This document shows, piece by piece, positions 33,447 through 48,769 of a stretch of 64,000 bases of DNA. Below the pieces are notes generated by a model. It ran no database searches and had not been told where the DNA came from. It was given only the letters and a program-made list of their open reading frames with translations. Each line of letters begins with the position of its first letter. The stretch's first letter is position 1. Origin of the DNA: Halochromatium salexigens (lineage in GTDB: Bacteria; Pseudomonadota; Gammaproteobacteria; Chromatiales; Chromatiaceae). The position numbers and the translations under genes were made by a program. The stretch spans positions 62,001 to 126,000 of the forward strand of contig NZ_NHSF01000070.1 of assembly GCF_016653295.1 (NCBI RefSeq), read 5' to 3'.

Positions 33447-33460
33447 TTGATGCATATCAA
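33447..33460. promoter_or_regulatory. FNR/ANR-type box upstream of hemN
   Basis: TTGAT-GCAT-ATCAA is a perfect match to the FNR consensus TTGAT-N4-ATCAA. For leftward transcription toward hemN, a start point 41.5 bases from the box centre would be near 33412, and a TAAGTT hexamer lies at 33419-33424, where a -10 would be expected. This geometry is that of a class II FNR-activated promoter. Anaerobic activation of hemN by FNR-family proteins is well known in other bacteria. Confidence 0.7.
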
Positions 33461-33468
33461 CGTAGCGG

Positions 33469-34281
33469 CTATTCAACCTTTTGCTTATACTCGGAGTGCT
33501 GCGCGGATGCGGCATTGGAGCGATCTCCCGAGGTGGTCACCCAACGCCACAATGCGGCATCGGCCAGGGGCAATACCAGAAACCAGTGCTCGAGTATCGC
33601 CAACGCCAATAAGGTTGCCGACAGAATCAGCGAAACACCGACAAAATCCGTGGTTGGCAGTTCTAAAGCCGCTTCGACGAGTAACGACATCACCACGGTC
33701 GCCACACTCACCGAGACAGGAAAAAGCAAATTCATCGGGCGCTTACGAAGATAGCTGGTGATGAAGCGAACATGTCCCGGCAGCCAATCCTCGTTGAGAT
33801 TCGGCACGCCAAGAAAGAGATTCAATTTCGCACTCCAGCGCATCAGCCAGAGGATGACGAAGGTCCAGGTACCCAATTGATTGGCCGCATCCCAGGTCAG
33901 GGCGATCAACACCATCGCAATCAGCAACAACAGGAGTTCATGATAGAGGCTAGTGCCCAGCGCCAGCAGGAAGCGACGCCAGCCCGTGCATCCTTGAGGA
34001 CAGGGCTCTTTGTGTGGCCCGGTGACCAAGCCCATGAAATAGACCATCTCCAGCCAACCCCAGACCAGGACGCCCGCGGTGAAGCCGAGGTAGGCTCCCC
34101 AGAGGTCATGGCGATCGCGGACGAGATAGATCACCGCGACCAGCAGGATCATCAATCCCGTTGCGGCGATCAGACTGGTTTTATAGGTGCGGGCTGGCAA
34201 CCCGTTGAGATAGAGGATGACGCCAGTGCTGAACCACCAAAGGAACAACGCGTAGCCGATCGCTAGAGCATAGCTCGACAT
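33469..34281 (-). CDS. puhE: PuhE, photosynthetic complex assembly protein (DUF3623)
   Basis: PuhE is an integral membrane protein needed for normal assembly of photosynthetic complexes in purple bacteria. The 270-residue protein has about seven hydrophobic segments, beginning YALAIGYALFLWWFSTGVILYLNGL, and contains the conserved loop GPHKEPCPQGCTGWRRFL and WSAKLNLFLGVPNLNEDWLP. It lies 14 bases after puhC. In other purple bacteria acsF usually sits between puhC and puhE; here it does not. Confidence 0.9.
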   Translation of the reverse strand: MSSYALAIGYALFLWWFSTGVILYLNGLPARTYKTSLIAATGLMILLVAVIYLVRDRHDLWGAYLGFTAGVLVWGWLEMVYFMGLVTGPHKEPCPQGCTGWRRFLLALGTSLYHELLLLLIAMVLIALTWDAANQLGTWTFVILWLMRWSAKLNLFLGVPNLNEDWLPGHVRFITSYLRKRPMNLLFPVSVSVATVVMSLLVEAALELPTTDFVGVSLILSATLLALAILEHWFLVLPLADAALWRWVTTSGDRSNAASAQHSEYKQKVE

Positions 34282-34295
34282 ACGTCGCTGAGGCC

Positions 34296-34799
34296 TTAGT
34301 CGCGCGCGTCCGCGGCAATGACATCGGCAAGCGGCTCGGGCTCGCTGCGCAGAAGGGGAGAGAAAGAGGCCAGGTTGGTCGGACCGAAGGCGCGCAGATC
34401 GATCTCGGTGCCGACATTCGGGTCGCGGAACACCAGCCTGCCGTCTTCCAGCAGGGCGAGTTGATATGGGGCATCGAGCGGCAGATCGCGCGCCTTGCGA
34501 TCACGAACCATGCCACGCATCACGCCCATCGCGAACCCATCTTCGCCCGACTTCAGCAGGCCGACCACCGCTTTGCGATCGGCGCCCGAGGGGCCCGGCA
34601 AGGTCACCATGGTCACCCCATCGCCGATGTCTTCAATCACTAGCTCTCGCGCCTCGACCACCGGCGCATACGGCATCTCGACGCCACCCTTGCCGGTGAG
34701 GCGAACCATGGCCGCAGCCATGATCGCGAATGCGATCAGCACTGCGGCGCCAATCAACACGCCGCGTGGGAAGGGACGGCCGTCGAAAGGATCGCTCAT
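34296..34799 (-). CDS. puhC: PuhC, photosynthetic complex assembly protein
   Basis: PuhC assists assembly of the LH1-reaction-centre core. The protein (167 residues from MSDPF) has one N-terminal transmembrane helix (about residues 13-34, GVLIGAAVLIAFAIMAAAMV) and a periplasmic domain with RELVIEDIGDGVTMV and the terminal part DLRAFGPTNLASFSPLL, typical of the family. It is located between puhB and puhE in the conserved order. An ATG six codons upstream is possible. Confidence 0.9.
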   Translation of the reverse strand: MSDPFDGRPFPRGVLIGAAVLIAFAIMAAAMVRLTGKGGVEMPYAPVVEARELVIEDIGDGVTMVTLPGPSGADRKAVVGLLKSGEDGFAMGVMRGMVRDRKARDLPLDAPYQLALLEDGRLVFRDPNVGTEIDLRAFGPTNLASFSPLLRSEPEPLADVIAADARD

Positions 34800-34833
34800 C
34801 GCTGTACTCCTCGCCAATCAGGCCAACGACAGG

Positions 34834-35535
34834 TCACTGACCACCCGCCTTCGCTGGCGTAGGCTCCAACGACAGCTCGTCCGTAGACGCCGCCCTGTCC
34901 CGCTTCGTATCCTGTATTCCATCCTGCGCCGGCACAGACGTTGGCTCATCTTCATCCGCCGTTGCCGAGCGTAAGGCCTCGGCCAGGATCTCCGCGACCT
35001 GTGCCGCGTCCGGGATGCTACGCAGCATCGGCTGCGCATTCGAGAACCGCCAGGGACGAACATTGGGCCACATGATCAGATAGCTGACCTTTTGGTCCTC
35101 ACTGAGCACCAAGGGGATATCGCCAGACCCATCCGGATAGGTGCGCAGCCCAGCACTCTCGATGCTCTTAAACGGGATATTGACGGCCATCGGCAGCGCG
35201 ACGCCAAACCGGATCACCACCCGTCGATCGGTAATGCTATAGACCGTCGAACGGCTGTAGAGCCAGGCGAGCAGGGTGAGAATGCCGATCGCTAACAGCG
35301 CGAGGGTGCCCATCCAGAGGCTCCAGAGTACGGCATCGCGGAACGAGATGCCCTCGGCAATCAGCACCGCTAAGCGCAGTAGCATCAACAAGACAAAGTA
35401 GAAAGCCACTGTTCTGACATAAAAGGCGCGCCTGGCAAGAACGCGCCAATCCGGCGCGCCCTGCCAACGGAGCGCCTCCCCAGGGGGGAGGTTCTCCGGC
35501 AAGCCGTGAACCGGCTCGAAGGCAAACTCACTCAC
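34834..35535 (-). CDS. puhB: PuhB, reaction-centre assembly protein with PH-like domain
   Basis: PuhB is a membrane protein that promotes reaction-centre assembly. The 233-residue protein has a cytoplasmic start (PENLPPGEALRWQGAPDW), two to three transmembrane helices (about residues 40-60 and 75-95), and a bacterial PH-like domain (STVYSITDRRVVIRFG, then IPFKSIESAGLRTYPDGSGDI). The C-terminal 30 residues are charged and low complexity. The GTG start overlaps the puhA stop by three bases, so expression is coupled to puhA. Confidence 0.9.
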   Translation of the reverse strand: MSEFAFEPVHGLPENLPPGEALRWQGAPDWRVLARRAFYVRTVAFYFVLLMLLRLAVLIAEGISFRDAVLWSLWMGTLALLAIGILTLLAWLYSRSTVYSITDRRVVIRFGVALPMAVNIPFKSIESAGLRTYPDGSGDIPLVLSEDQKVSYLIMWPNVRPWRFSNAQPMLRSIPDAAQVAEILAEALRSATADEDEPTSVPAQDGIQDTKRDRAASTDELSLEPTPAKAGGQ

Positions 35536-36305
35536 AGAAACGGCTCCGCGCGCTCTGCAGTGGCATACATGGTTCCGGCACCATAGTAAGCAGTGACCAT
35601 GTCTTCCTCACGCATGGTGATCTGGTCATAGCTCTTCAGGGTTGGCGCGCCGGCAAACTGGGCCCCGGTGATGCTGGTGACATCAACATAACCTTTCTTG
35701 CCCTTGACCACGCACATGGTGATCGGTAGCAGCACGCGCTTACCACCAGCGGCCTCGAGCTCGAGGTAGCGAATCTGCGGCTCGGAGCGATCAACCCACA
35801 GCTCCTTCACGGTACCGCCTTGGGCACCATCGCAGCCGAGGACTGGCATGCCACGCGGATCGGGGTCCTTACCGACGACCTCGAAGTGCTTGGCAACCTT
35901 CATCGGCACAATCCGCGGCCGGCCATCGACGGTGAGATCGGGTTCTTCCAGGCGCATGGCATACGAGCCGGGGCCGACGTTAGCCTTCATCGGATCGCCG
36001 GTCGGAGCCAGCGGGGCGCCCGGGAAGGGTGCAATCGGATCGGCATTCACCTTGTATTGCGGCTGCTCAGGTCCCGGCTTCACGACCTCGGTACCAGTAT
36101 GCGGCATCAGGAAAGTCTTTGGCTTCGGCATCGGCGGAAAGCCTTGCATCATCTTCACACCGCGCAAGCGCTGTGATTCCACCGGATAGCCTTCACGCTT
36201 ATCTTCGCGACGAATCCAGAAGATGAGCGCGAAAAAGAAGAACCAGAACGCTAAGAGGGTGAGCTGAGCGACGTCAATGTAGTTGGTAATAGCGCCAGTG
36301 GGCAT
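35532..36305 (-). CDS. puhA: Photosynthetic reaction centre H subunit
   Basis: PuhA caps the cytoplasmic side of the type II reaction centre and guides proton delivery to the secondary quinone. The 257-residue protein has one N-terminal transmembrane helix (residues about 11-31, VAQLTLLAFWFFFFALIFWI), the following RREDKREGYPVE, then the PRC-barrel domain with GTVKELWVDRSEPQIRYLEL and DQITMREEDMVTAYYGAG. Length is normal. GGAGG precedes the ATG by about 8 bases. The L, M and cytochrome subunit genes (puf) are not in this window. Confidence 0.96.
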   Translation of the reverse strand: MPTGAITNYIDVAQLTLLAFWFFFFALIFWIRREDKREGYPVESQRLRGVKMMQGFPPMPKPKTFLMPHTGTEVVKPGPEQPQYKVNADPIAPFPGAPLAPTGDPMKANVGPGSYAMRLEEPDLTVDGRPRIVPMKVAKHFEVVGKDPDPRGMPVLGCDGAQGGTVKELWVDRSEPQIRYLELEAAGGKRVLLPITMCVVKGKKGYVDVTSITGAQFAGAPTLKSYDQITMREEDMVTAYYGAGTMYATAERAEPFL

Positions 36306-36330
36306 CGGAAAACCTCCGTTGGCAAGTTGA

Positions 36331-37803
36331 CTAAGGAAGCTCGGTGAGTCCGAACTTCGAGGAAGACCGCGCAGCGTGACCGCCCTTCAGGGCAAGCGGT
36401 CCGAGTACGATCAGGGTGGCAAAGAGCAGCAAGATCTCCAGGTTATAGACGAACGCATAGCCAACGGCTGGACCCATCAGGGATTCACCGAGGGCTCCCG
36501 TGGAAGCGATTGACGTCACGAGATCGCGCAGCGTGCCGCCAAGGAACATCGCAAGACCATAAGCGGTGGCTTGGACCGCACCCCAAGCCCCCAGTGCAAG
36601 GCCGCTGCCTTCGACATCGGCCAAGTTCATTGCCGCGGTCAGGGTGCCCACCGCGAAGAAGCCGCCGCCAGCCCCGATCAGCAGCGCGCCGAACCGGAAC
36701 AACAGCGGCGAGTCGAGCGGATCGGCGGCGATCACGGCGGCGAAGGCGAGCACGCCGATCAAGGCGCCGGAGACCGAGATCCGGTAGTAGTCGACTTGGC
36801 GCCCGAGCAGATAGGCCGAGAGTCCGAAGGCAGCCAGGGTGCCGAAAGCCCAGATCGCGGTTAGTCGCGTGGTCTGCGACACCGTCAGCCCAAGCACCTG
36901 ACCGCCGTAGGGCTCGAGCAGGATGTCCTGCATCTGGAAAGCAGCGGTACCGAGTGCCAGCGCGACCAGTAAGCGCGCGGCATCCCCAGCACGGATAAAG
37001 TGCGCCCACGTTTCGCTGAACTTCGGCTGCTCCTTGTGGGCGGCGCGATCGGCCTTGATCCGCGCGGCGCGCTCACGATTGATCGACTCCTGCTTCCAGA
37101 GCGCAATCATATTGAGCGCGACTGCAACCAGCGCCGCCCCCTGCAGCACACCAATCAGGCGTCCATTTGCCTGACCGGGGCTCATTTCGTTGAACCCGGT
37201 CAGCAAGGCGCCAAAGGCTAGCGATGCCACCAGCATGCTCAGGTGCAACACCACGAACAGCAGGGCAATAACCCGCGGGCGCTTATCCTCGACCGAGAGG
37301 TCGGTCGCCAATGCCAGGCCAGCGGTCTGTGTGGTATGCAGCCCAGCGCCGGCGATCAGAAAGGCGAGACCGGCGGCGAGCCAAGTGACGAAGGTCGGCA
37401 CGTTGCCACCCTCGGCCATCAGCAGCAGAGCGAACGGCATGATCGCCAAACCGCCAAACTGCATCAGGGTACCGAACCAAATGAAAGGAACCCGACGCCA
37501 GCCGAAGGCCGATTCATGAGTATCGGACTTGAAGCCAATCAACGCCCGAAATGGCGCTACGAGCACTGGCAGCGCGACCATCAGGCCGATCAGCCAGGGC
37601 GGCACGCCCTTCTCGACCACCATGACACGATTCAGGGTGCCATAGAGCAGCACCATCATCATGCCGACCGAGGCCTGGAACAGCGCCAGGCGCAACAGGC
37701 GCCCGATCGGCAGTTCCTTGGTCGCCGCATCCGCGAACGGCAGGATCTTGGGCAGGACCTCCTGATAGAAAGCCTGCTTGAGTTCATCCAACGAGGCCGC
37801 CAT
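36331..37803 (-). CDS. lhaA: LhaA, light-harvesting 1 assembly protein (BCD/PucC-family MFS)
   Basis: LhaA belongs to the BCD family of the major facilitator superfamily and helps assemble the LH1 antenna, perhaps by delivering bacteriochlorophyll. The 490-residue protein has about 12 transmembrane segments. Family landmarks are the N-terminal LPIGRLLRLALFQASVGMMMVLLYGTLNRVMVVE and the loop RALIGFKSDTHESAFGWRRVPFIWFGTLMQFGG. It lies between bchM and puhA in the order conserved in purple bacteria. AAGGAGG near 37811-37817, inside the end of bchM, is its ribosome-binding site. Confidence 0.93.
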   Translation of the reverse strand: MAASLDELKQAFYQEVLPKILPFADAATKELPIGRLLRLALFQASVGMMMVLLYGTLNRVMVVEKGVPPWLIGLMVALPVLVAPFRALIGFKSDTHESAFGWRRVPFIWFGTLMQFGGLAIMPFALLLMAEGGNVPTFVTWLAAGLAFLIAGAGLHTTQTAGLALATDLSVEDKRPRVIALLFVVLHLSMLVASLAFGALLTGFNEMSPGQANGRLIGVLQGAALVAVALNMIALWKQESINRERAARIKADRAAHKEQPKFSETWAHFIRAGDAARLLVALALGTAAFQMQDILLEPYGGQVLGLTVSQTTRLTAIWAFGTLAAFGLSAYLLGRQVDYYRISVSGALIGVLAFAAVIAADPLDSPLLFRFGALLIGAGGGFFAVGTLTAAMNLADVEGSGLALGAWGAVQATAYGLAMFLGGTLRDLVTSIASTGALGESLMGPAVGYAFVYNLEILLLFATLIVLGPLALKGGHAARSSSKFGLTELP

Positions 37804-37805
37804 CG

Positions 37806-38519
37806 CTAACTTACCTCCTTGCCCCGCCGGCGCAACTCGAGCGCCTGCGAGGTGTAAAAGCCTTGCGCGATCCGCTTGCAGCGGCCGATCTCCCAGCCGT
37901 CGAAACGCGAGGCACCTTCAATGCGGACGCGCATCGCCTTCTCAGCAATCGGGATGATCGCCGGCGAGCGATCGCTGCGCGGAAACAACTGCCCAACCGC
38001 GTGCATCAGCGCCAAGGCCGGCGTGCGCGGGGCAAAGGTGAAGAGCACCGAGTCGCGCGCACGTTCGGCAAAGCCCGCGATCACGTCTAGCGCATCATTG
38101 GGCTCGTAGTGGATGATGCTGTCCATCGACACGATATGATCGAAATCGCCCTGCTCTGGCGCCAGCATGTCGCCGACGGCAAACTCGATGCGTCCCGGCA
38201 GATCGCTCGGCAAGTGCTCGCGCGCATGCTCGATCAGCGTCGGTGACAAATCCACGGCATGGACATCGGCACCACGACGCGCGGCCTCGACCGACAGCAG
38301 GCCGGTCCCGCAGCCCGCATCGAGCAGCCGCTTGCCACTGAGGTCGGCTGGGAGCCACTCGAGCAGGGTTGCGCGCATCCGATCGCGGCCAGCGCGCACG
38401 GTCGCGCGAATCCCGCTCACCGGCGCATCCGAGGTAAGGCGCTTCCAGGCATCGACCGCGGTGCGGTCGAAATAGGACTCGACCTGGTCGCGGCGCTCTT
38501 GGTACGAAGGATTGGGCAT
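37806..38519 (-). CDS. bchM: Magnesium-protoporphyrin O-methyltransferase
   Basis: BchM methylates Mg-protoporphyrin IX with SAM, the step after BchH. The 237-residue protein (from MPNPSY) begins YQERRDQVESYFDRTAVDAWKRLTSD, a strong family signature, and has the class I SAM site RLLDAGCGTGLLSVEAARRG and the post-motif IVSMDSIIHYEPNDA. The upstream in-frame extension to 38597 would overlap bchL and is unlikely. It follows bchL, so Mg chelation, methylation and protochlorophyllide reduction genes are on one strand. Confidence 0.94.
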   Translation of the reverse strand: MPNPSYQERRDQVESYFDRTAVDAWKRLTSDAPVSGIRATVRAGRDRMRATLLEWLPADLSGKRLLDAGCGTGLLSVEAARRGADVHAVDLSPTLIEHAREHLPSDLPGRIEFAVGDMLAPEQGDFDHIVSMDSIIHYEPNDALDVIAGFAERARDSVLFTFAPRTPALALMHAVGQLFPRSDRSPAIIPIAEKAMRVRIEGASRFDGWEIGRCKRIAQGFYTSQALELRRRGKEVS

Positions 38520-38541
38520 CGGTGTCACTTGCTCACTGTGC

Positions 38542-43320
<4,779 letters not shown>

Positions 43321-43346
<26 letters not shown>

Positions 43347-44910
43347 CGTACAGTGTCTCGACCGTTATTCTGGCGACGCCGCGTTCAGCGGCGAAGCGTT
43401 CTGTGTTACGACGGGCCTTCCCGCGCACGAAGAAGGGGATCTTCTTCAGCTCCCGTTCGGCCTCGGACTCCCAAACGAGCGCAGCCTCAGCCCCCATGTC
43501 GTCCGCGCTCATGGTTGGTTCAGCCGTCGCTGCGGGCCGCGCCGCCGTTTCCGCGCTCGACGAGGAAACCCTGCCGGACCCGAGATGGGAGGCAACCGCC
43601 TCGTCATGAAACTCCTCGTCTTCACGGAACATCGTGATCAGATGCTCTTCCAGGCCCATCATCAGCGGATGGACCCAAGTATCGAAGATGACATTGGCGC
43701 CCTCGAAGCCCATCTGCGGGGCATAGCGCGCCGGGAAATCTTGCACATGCACGGGTGAGGAGATCACCGCGCAGGGAATGCCGGCGCGCTTGGCGATGTG
43801 GCGCTCCATCTGGGTGCCGAGCACCAGCTCCGGGGCCAGCTCCAGCACCGCCGACTCGACCTCGAGATAGTCATCGCTGATCAGCGCCTCGACACCATAA
43901 CGCTCAGCGGCGGTACGCAGCTCGCGCGCGAACTCGCGACTGTAGCTGCCCAAGCCGACGACCTCAAATCCCAGCTCTTCGGTGGCGATGCGCGCGGCGG
44001 CGATCACATGGCTGGCATCGCCAAAGATGAACACGCGCTTGCCGGTCAGATAGGTCGAATCGACCGAGCGCGAGAACCAGGGCAAGCGGGTGCGACCGGC
44101 GGCAATCGCGGCGCTGGTATCGATCCCGGCGACCTCGCCGACCTCGCGCAGGAAATCGCGCGTCGCGCCGACCCCGATCGGAACCGTCTTCACCCAGGGC
44201 TGCTTGAACATCCGCTCGAGCCAGGCACAGGTGCTCTGCGCGATCTCGGGATAGAGGCAGATGTTGAAGTCCGCCTCCGGGATGCGCCGCAGATCCTCGG
44301 GCGAGGCCCCAGCCGGGGCACTCAGATTGACATCCACGCCGGCGCCGTCGAGCAGCTTGGTGACCTCGGCGATGTCATCACGGCAGCGGAAGCCGAGCGC
44401 GGTGGCGCCGAGCAGGTTCGCGCGCGGTCGGCGACCCTCGGCCGCCGGATCACGCGCGCGCGGCGGCTGACCGCGCAGCAGTGTGCGCACCAACTGATGG
44501 AAGGTCTCGCTCGCGCCCCACTGCTCCTTGCGGGTGAAGGCGGGCAGCTCGAGCGGCACCACCGGGCAGTCGAAGCCCATCCCCTGCGCCAGCGCCGCCG
44601 GCTGGTCCTGCAGCAGCTCGCCGGTGCAGGCCTCGCCGACCAGCAGCGCCTGCGGCTGGAAGCGATCGACCGTCTCGCGCAGCGTCTTGCGCACCAGCTC
44701 GGCGGTATCGGCGCCCATATCACGCGCCTGGAAGCTGGTGTAGGTCACCGGCGGGCGCTTGGCGCTGCGCGCGATCATGGTGAACAGCAGATCGGCGTAG
44801 CTATCACCTTGCGGCGCGTGCAGCACGCAATGCACATCCTGCATCGAGGCGGCGATGCGGATGGCGCCCATGTGCGGCGGGCCTTCGTATGTCCAGACAG
44901 TCAGTTGCAT
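43321..44910 (-). CDS. bchB: Light-independent protochlorophyllide reductase subunit B
   Basis: BchB pairs with BchN to form the NifK/NifD-like catalytic component that reduces the D ring of protochlorophyllide. The 529-residue protein begins [21 protein letters not shown] (family signature), has the cluster-ligand segment [14 protein letters not shown], the VPLELPAF motif and a C-terminal extension with [32 protein letters not shown], typical of BchB. The order bchF-bchN-bchB-bchH-bchL is conserved in purple bacteria. Length is normal. Confidence 0.96.
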
Positions 44911-44932
44911 GCTTTCGAATCGGACCGACGAA

Positions 44933-46728
<1,796 letters not shown>

Positions 46729-47166
46729 TAGCCTCCTCGAGCATTGGTTGGGATAGCTGCCGTACTAAGGAATCTAGTCTGCATCCCAACACATGTCAAC
46801 TCAGCTTAACGTAAAGAATACTTGACAGATCGGCGCCGCCCGACTACCTAATAAAGGGTCACCGGCGTATGCGCCGTGCTGTCCGTGTGTTCGCAGGCAA
46901 CACACCGCTAGGCGCGAAGCGTCGAATGTTGCCCGCGGCGCCACGCGAGTCGTGGATCATTTCCCATAAAAAGACAATGGGTTTTGGTCTTTTGCCCCTC
47001 GGGCTCAGCGGGATGACATCAGCCCGCGCGGTACAGGGGAGCCGAGGTGATGACGTGAAGCGAGCTGGCGCGGGCGCCATGATCAAGCCCGCAACGAGGA
47101 TGATAAGACGTACCGCGTCAAACCGGGCGCGGAGAGTGCGCGCGGTGCAGCCAGGAGCAGGCGATC
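46729..47166. promoter_or_regulatory. Divergent bchF / ppsR control region
   Basis: This 438-base region carries the promoters of both directions. An inverted repeat TGTCAA (46794-46799) and TTGACA (46822-46827), separated by 22 bases, gives each direction a perfect -35 hexamer. The left arm followed by 12 bases and ACG nearly matches the PpsR/CrtJ consensus TGT-N12-ACA (one mismatch). A small plus frame (46869-47180) looks non-coding. From 46860 to the GTG of ppsR I find no named element. Confidence 0.5.
46771..46799 (-). promoter_or_regulatory. Sigma-70-type promoter for the bchF operon
   Basis: On the minus strand a perfect -35 TTGACA (46794-46799) is followed by exactly 17 bases and a -10 TAGATT (46771-46776, 4 of 6 matches). 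The implied start point lies near 46764, leaving a leader of about 36 bases before bchF. The -35 is also one arm of a PpsR-like inverted repeat, so the repressor encoded next door could compete with polymerase here. Confidence 0.6.
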
Positions 47167-48609
47167 GTGAAGGCCTTTGACGCACCGCAAACCGCCCTCG
47201 GAACACTCGACACCGATCGCGTTGCATCCCTGATCGCCTCGGTTTCGGACATCGCCCTGATCCTCGACCAAAAGGGCATGATCCGCGACGTCGCGCTTGG
47301 CAACGACGAACTCAGCGCCCAGGTCTCCGATGACTGGGTCGGTCGCTCTTGGAGCGACACCGTCACCAGCGAAAGCCGCGGCAAGGTCGAGGCGCTGATC
47401 GCCGATGCCCTGAGCGACAGCGGCGTGCCGATCTGGCAGCAACTCGCCCATGTCTCGCGCAGTGGCGGCGAGGTGCCGGTGCGCTACTGCGCCACCCGTC
47501 TTGGCAATCGCGATCATCTCATCGCCGTCGGCCGCGACCTGCAAGGCTTCGCGGCGCTGCAGCAACGCCTGGTCGACGCCCAGCAATCGCTCGAGCGCGA
47601 CTATTGGCGTCTGCGCCAACTCGAGACCCGTTATCGCTTGCTGTTCCGCTCCACGTCCGATGCGGTGCTGGTGATGGACCCGGCCACCGGCAAGGTGGTC
47701 GAGGCCAACCCGGCTGCCAGCCAATTGCTCGTCGCCGAGCCGCGACGCTTGGTCGGGCGCCATTTCCCGGAGGGCTTCGACGAGGCCGGCACGCGCGCGG
47801 TCGAGTCGCTGATCGCCGGCGTGCGCGCGGCCGGGCGCGCGAATGATGTGCGCGCCCGTCTGCGCAGTGGCACCGAACTCAGCGTGTCGGCAGCCTTGAT
47901 CCGCCAGGAGAACACCTCACTGATATTGCTGCGCCTCGCCCAGGTGTCAGCCTCGAATGCCGCCCCCTCGGAGCAGGCCGAACCGCGCTCGCGCCTGGCG
48001 AAGATGATGGAGCGCGCGCCCGATGGCATTGTTGTGACATCCCAGGATGGGCGCATCCTGAACGCCAATTCGGCTTTTCTTGACCTGACCCAAAACAATA
48101 GCGAGGACCAGGTGCGCGGCGAATCGCTCGATCGCTGGCTCGGCCGCCCCGGTGTCGATCTCAATGTGCTGCTCGCCAACCTCCGTCAGCACGGCGCCGT
48201 GCGCCTGTTCGCGACCACGGTGCGCAGCGACTACGGCGCCAGCAGCGAGGTCGAGATCTCGGCGGTGGCGATCCAGAACGGCGAGCGGCCCAGCTTCGGC
48301 TTCATCATCCGCAACGTCGATCGCCGCGTCTCGGCCGACAGCGGCAACGAGCAGGCCCTACCGCGTTCGGTCGAGCATCTGACCGAGCTGGTCGGGCGCG
48401 TGCCACTGAAAGAAGTAGTGCGCGAGTCGTCCGACATGATCGAGCGCCTCTGCATCGAGGCCGCCCTTGAACTCACCGGCGACAACCGCGCCTCGGCGGC
48501 CGAACTGCTCGGGCTCAGCCGGCAAAGCCTGTATGTGAAGCTGCGCCGCTACGGTCTCAGCGAGGCCGCCGGCGAGAGCACCAGCGACACCCCCTCGCGC
48601 GCGCCCTGA
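47167..48609 (+). CDS. ppsR: PpsR/CrtJ, repressor of photosynthesis genes
   Basis: PpsR represses bch, crt and puc genes under oxic conditions. The 480-residue protein has an N-terminal domain (about 15-125), a glutamine-rich linker helix (QQRLVDAQQSLERDY), two PAS domains (about 150-260 and 275-385) and a C-terminal Fis-type helix-turn-helix (NRASAAELLGLSRQSLYVKLRR). It has few cysteines: Cys108 and Cys429. Cys429 just before the HTH corresponds in position to the redox-active Cys420 of Rhodobacter CrtJ. No AerR/AppA-type partner gene is adjacent. The GTG start is preceded by an AGGAG-type site. Confidence 0.93.
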   Translation: MKAFDAPQTALGTLDTDRVASLIASVSDIALILDQKGMIRDVALGNDELSAQVSDDWVGRSWSDTVTSESRGKVEALIADALSDSGVPIWQQLAHVSRSGGEVPVRYCATRLGNRDHLIAVGRDLQGFAALQQRLVDAQQSLERDYWRLRQLETRYRLLFRSTSDAVLVMDPATGKVVEANPAASQLLVAEPRRLVGRHFPEGFDEAGTRAVESLIAGVRAAGRANDVRARLRSGTELSVSAALIRQENTSLILLRLAQVSASNAAPSEQAEPRSRLAKMMERAPDGIVVTSQDGRILNANSAFLDLTQNNSEDQVRGESLDRWLGRPGVDLNVLLANLRQHGAVRLFATTVRSDYGASSEVEISAVAIQNGERPSFGFIIRNVDRRVSADSGNEQALPRSVEHLTELVGRVPLKEVVRESSDMIERLCIEAALELTGDNRASAAELLGLSRQSLYVKLRRYGLSEAAGESTSDTPSRAP

Positions 48610-48769
48610 GCCGCATCGCCGCACTCGAGACCACGGCAAGCACTGGCGACGCCGCTGGCTTGACCTTGATCAGCGTTCCTGTGCGCCAGGGCGCCAGATG
48701 GGGGCGCTTCGGGCTAAACTTGTGCGGTTTCCCGCCCCCCAACCGACCCAAACGTGAAGCCCCGAATCC

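Noticed and set aside
46794-46811. Full PpsR consensus site at bchF
   Set aside because: The right end reads ACG and not ACA, so it is not counted as a perfect TGT-N12-ACA site; only the wider inverted repeat is reported.
46869-47180. 103-codon plus-strand frame upstream of ppsR
   Set aside because: No family similarity, Arg-rich composition, overlaps the ppsR start and lies in a promoter region.
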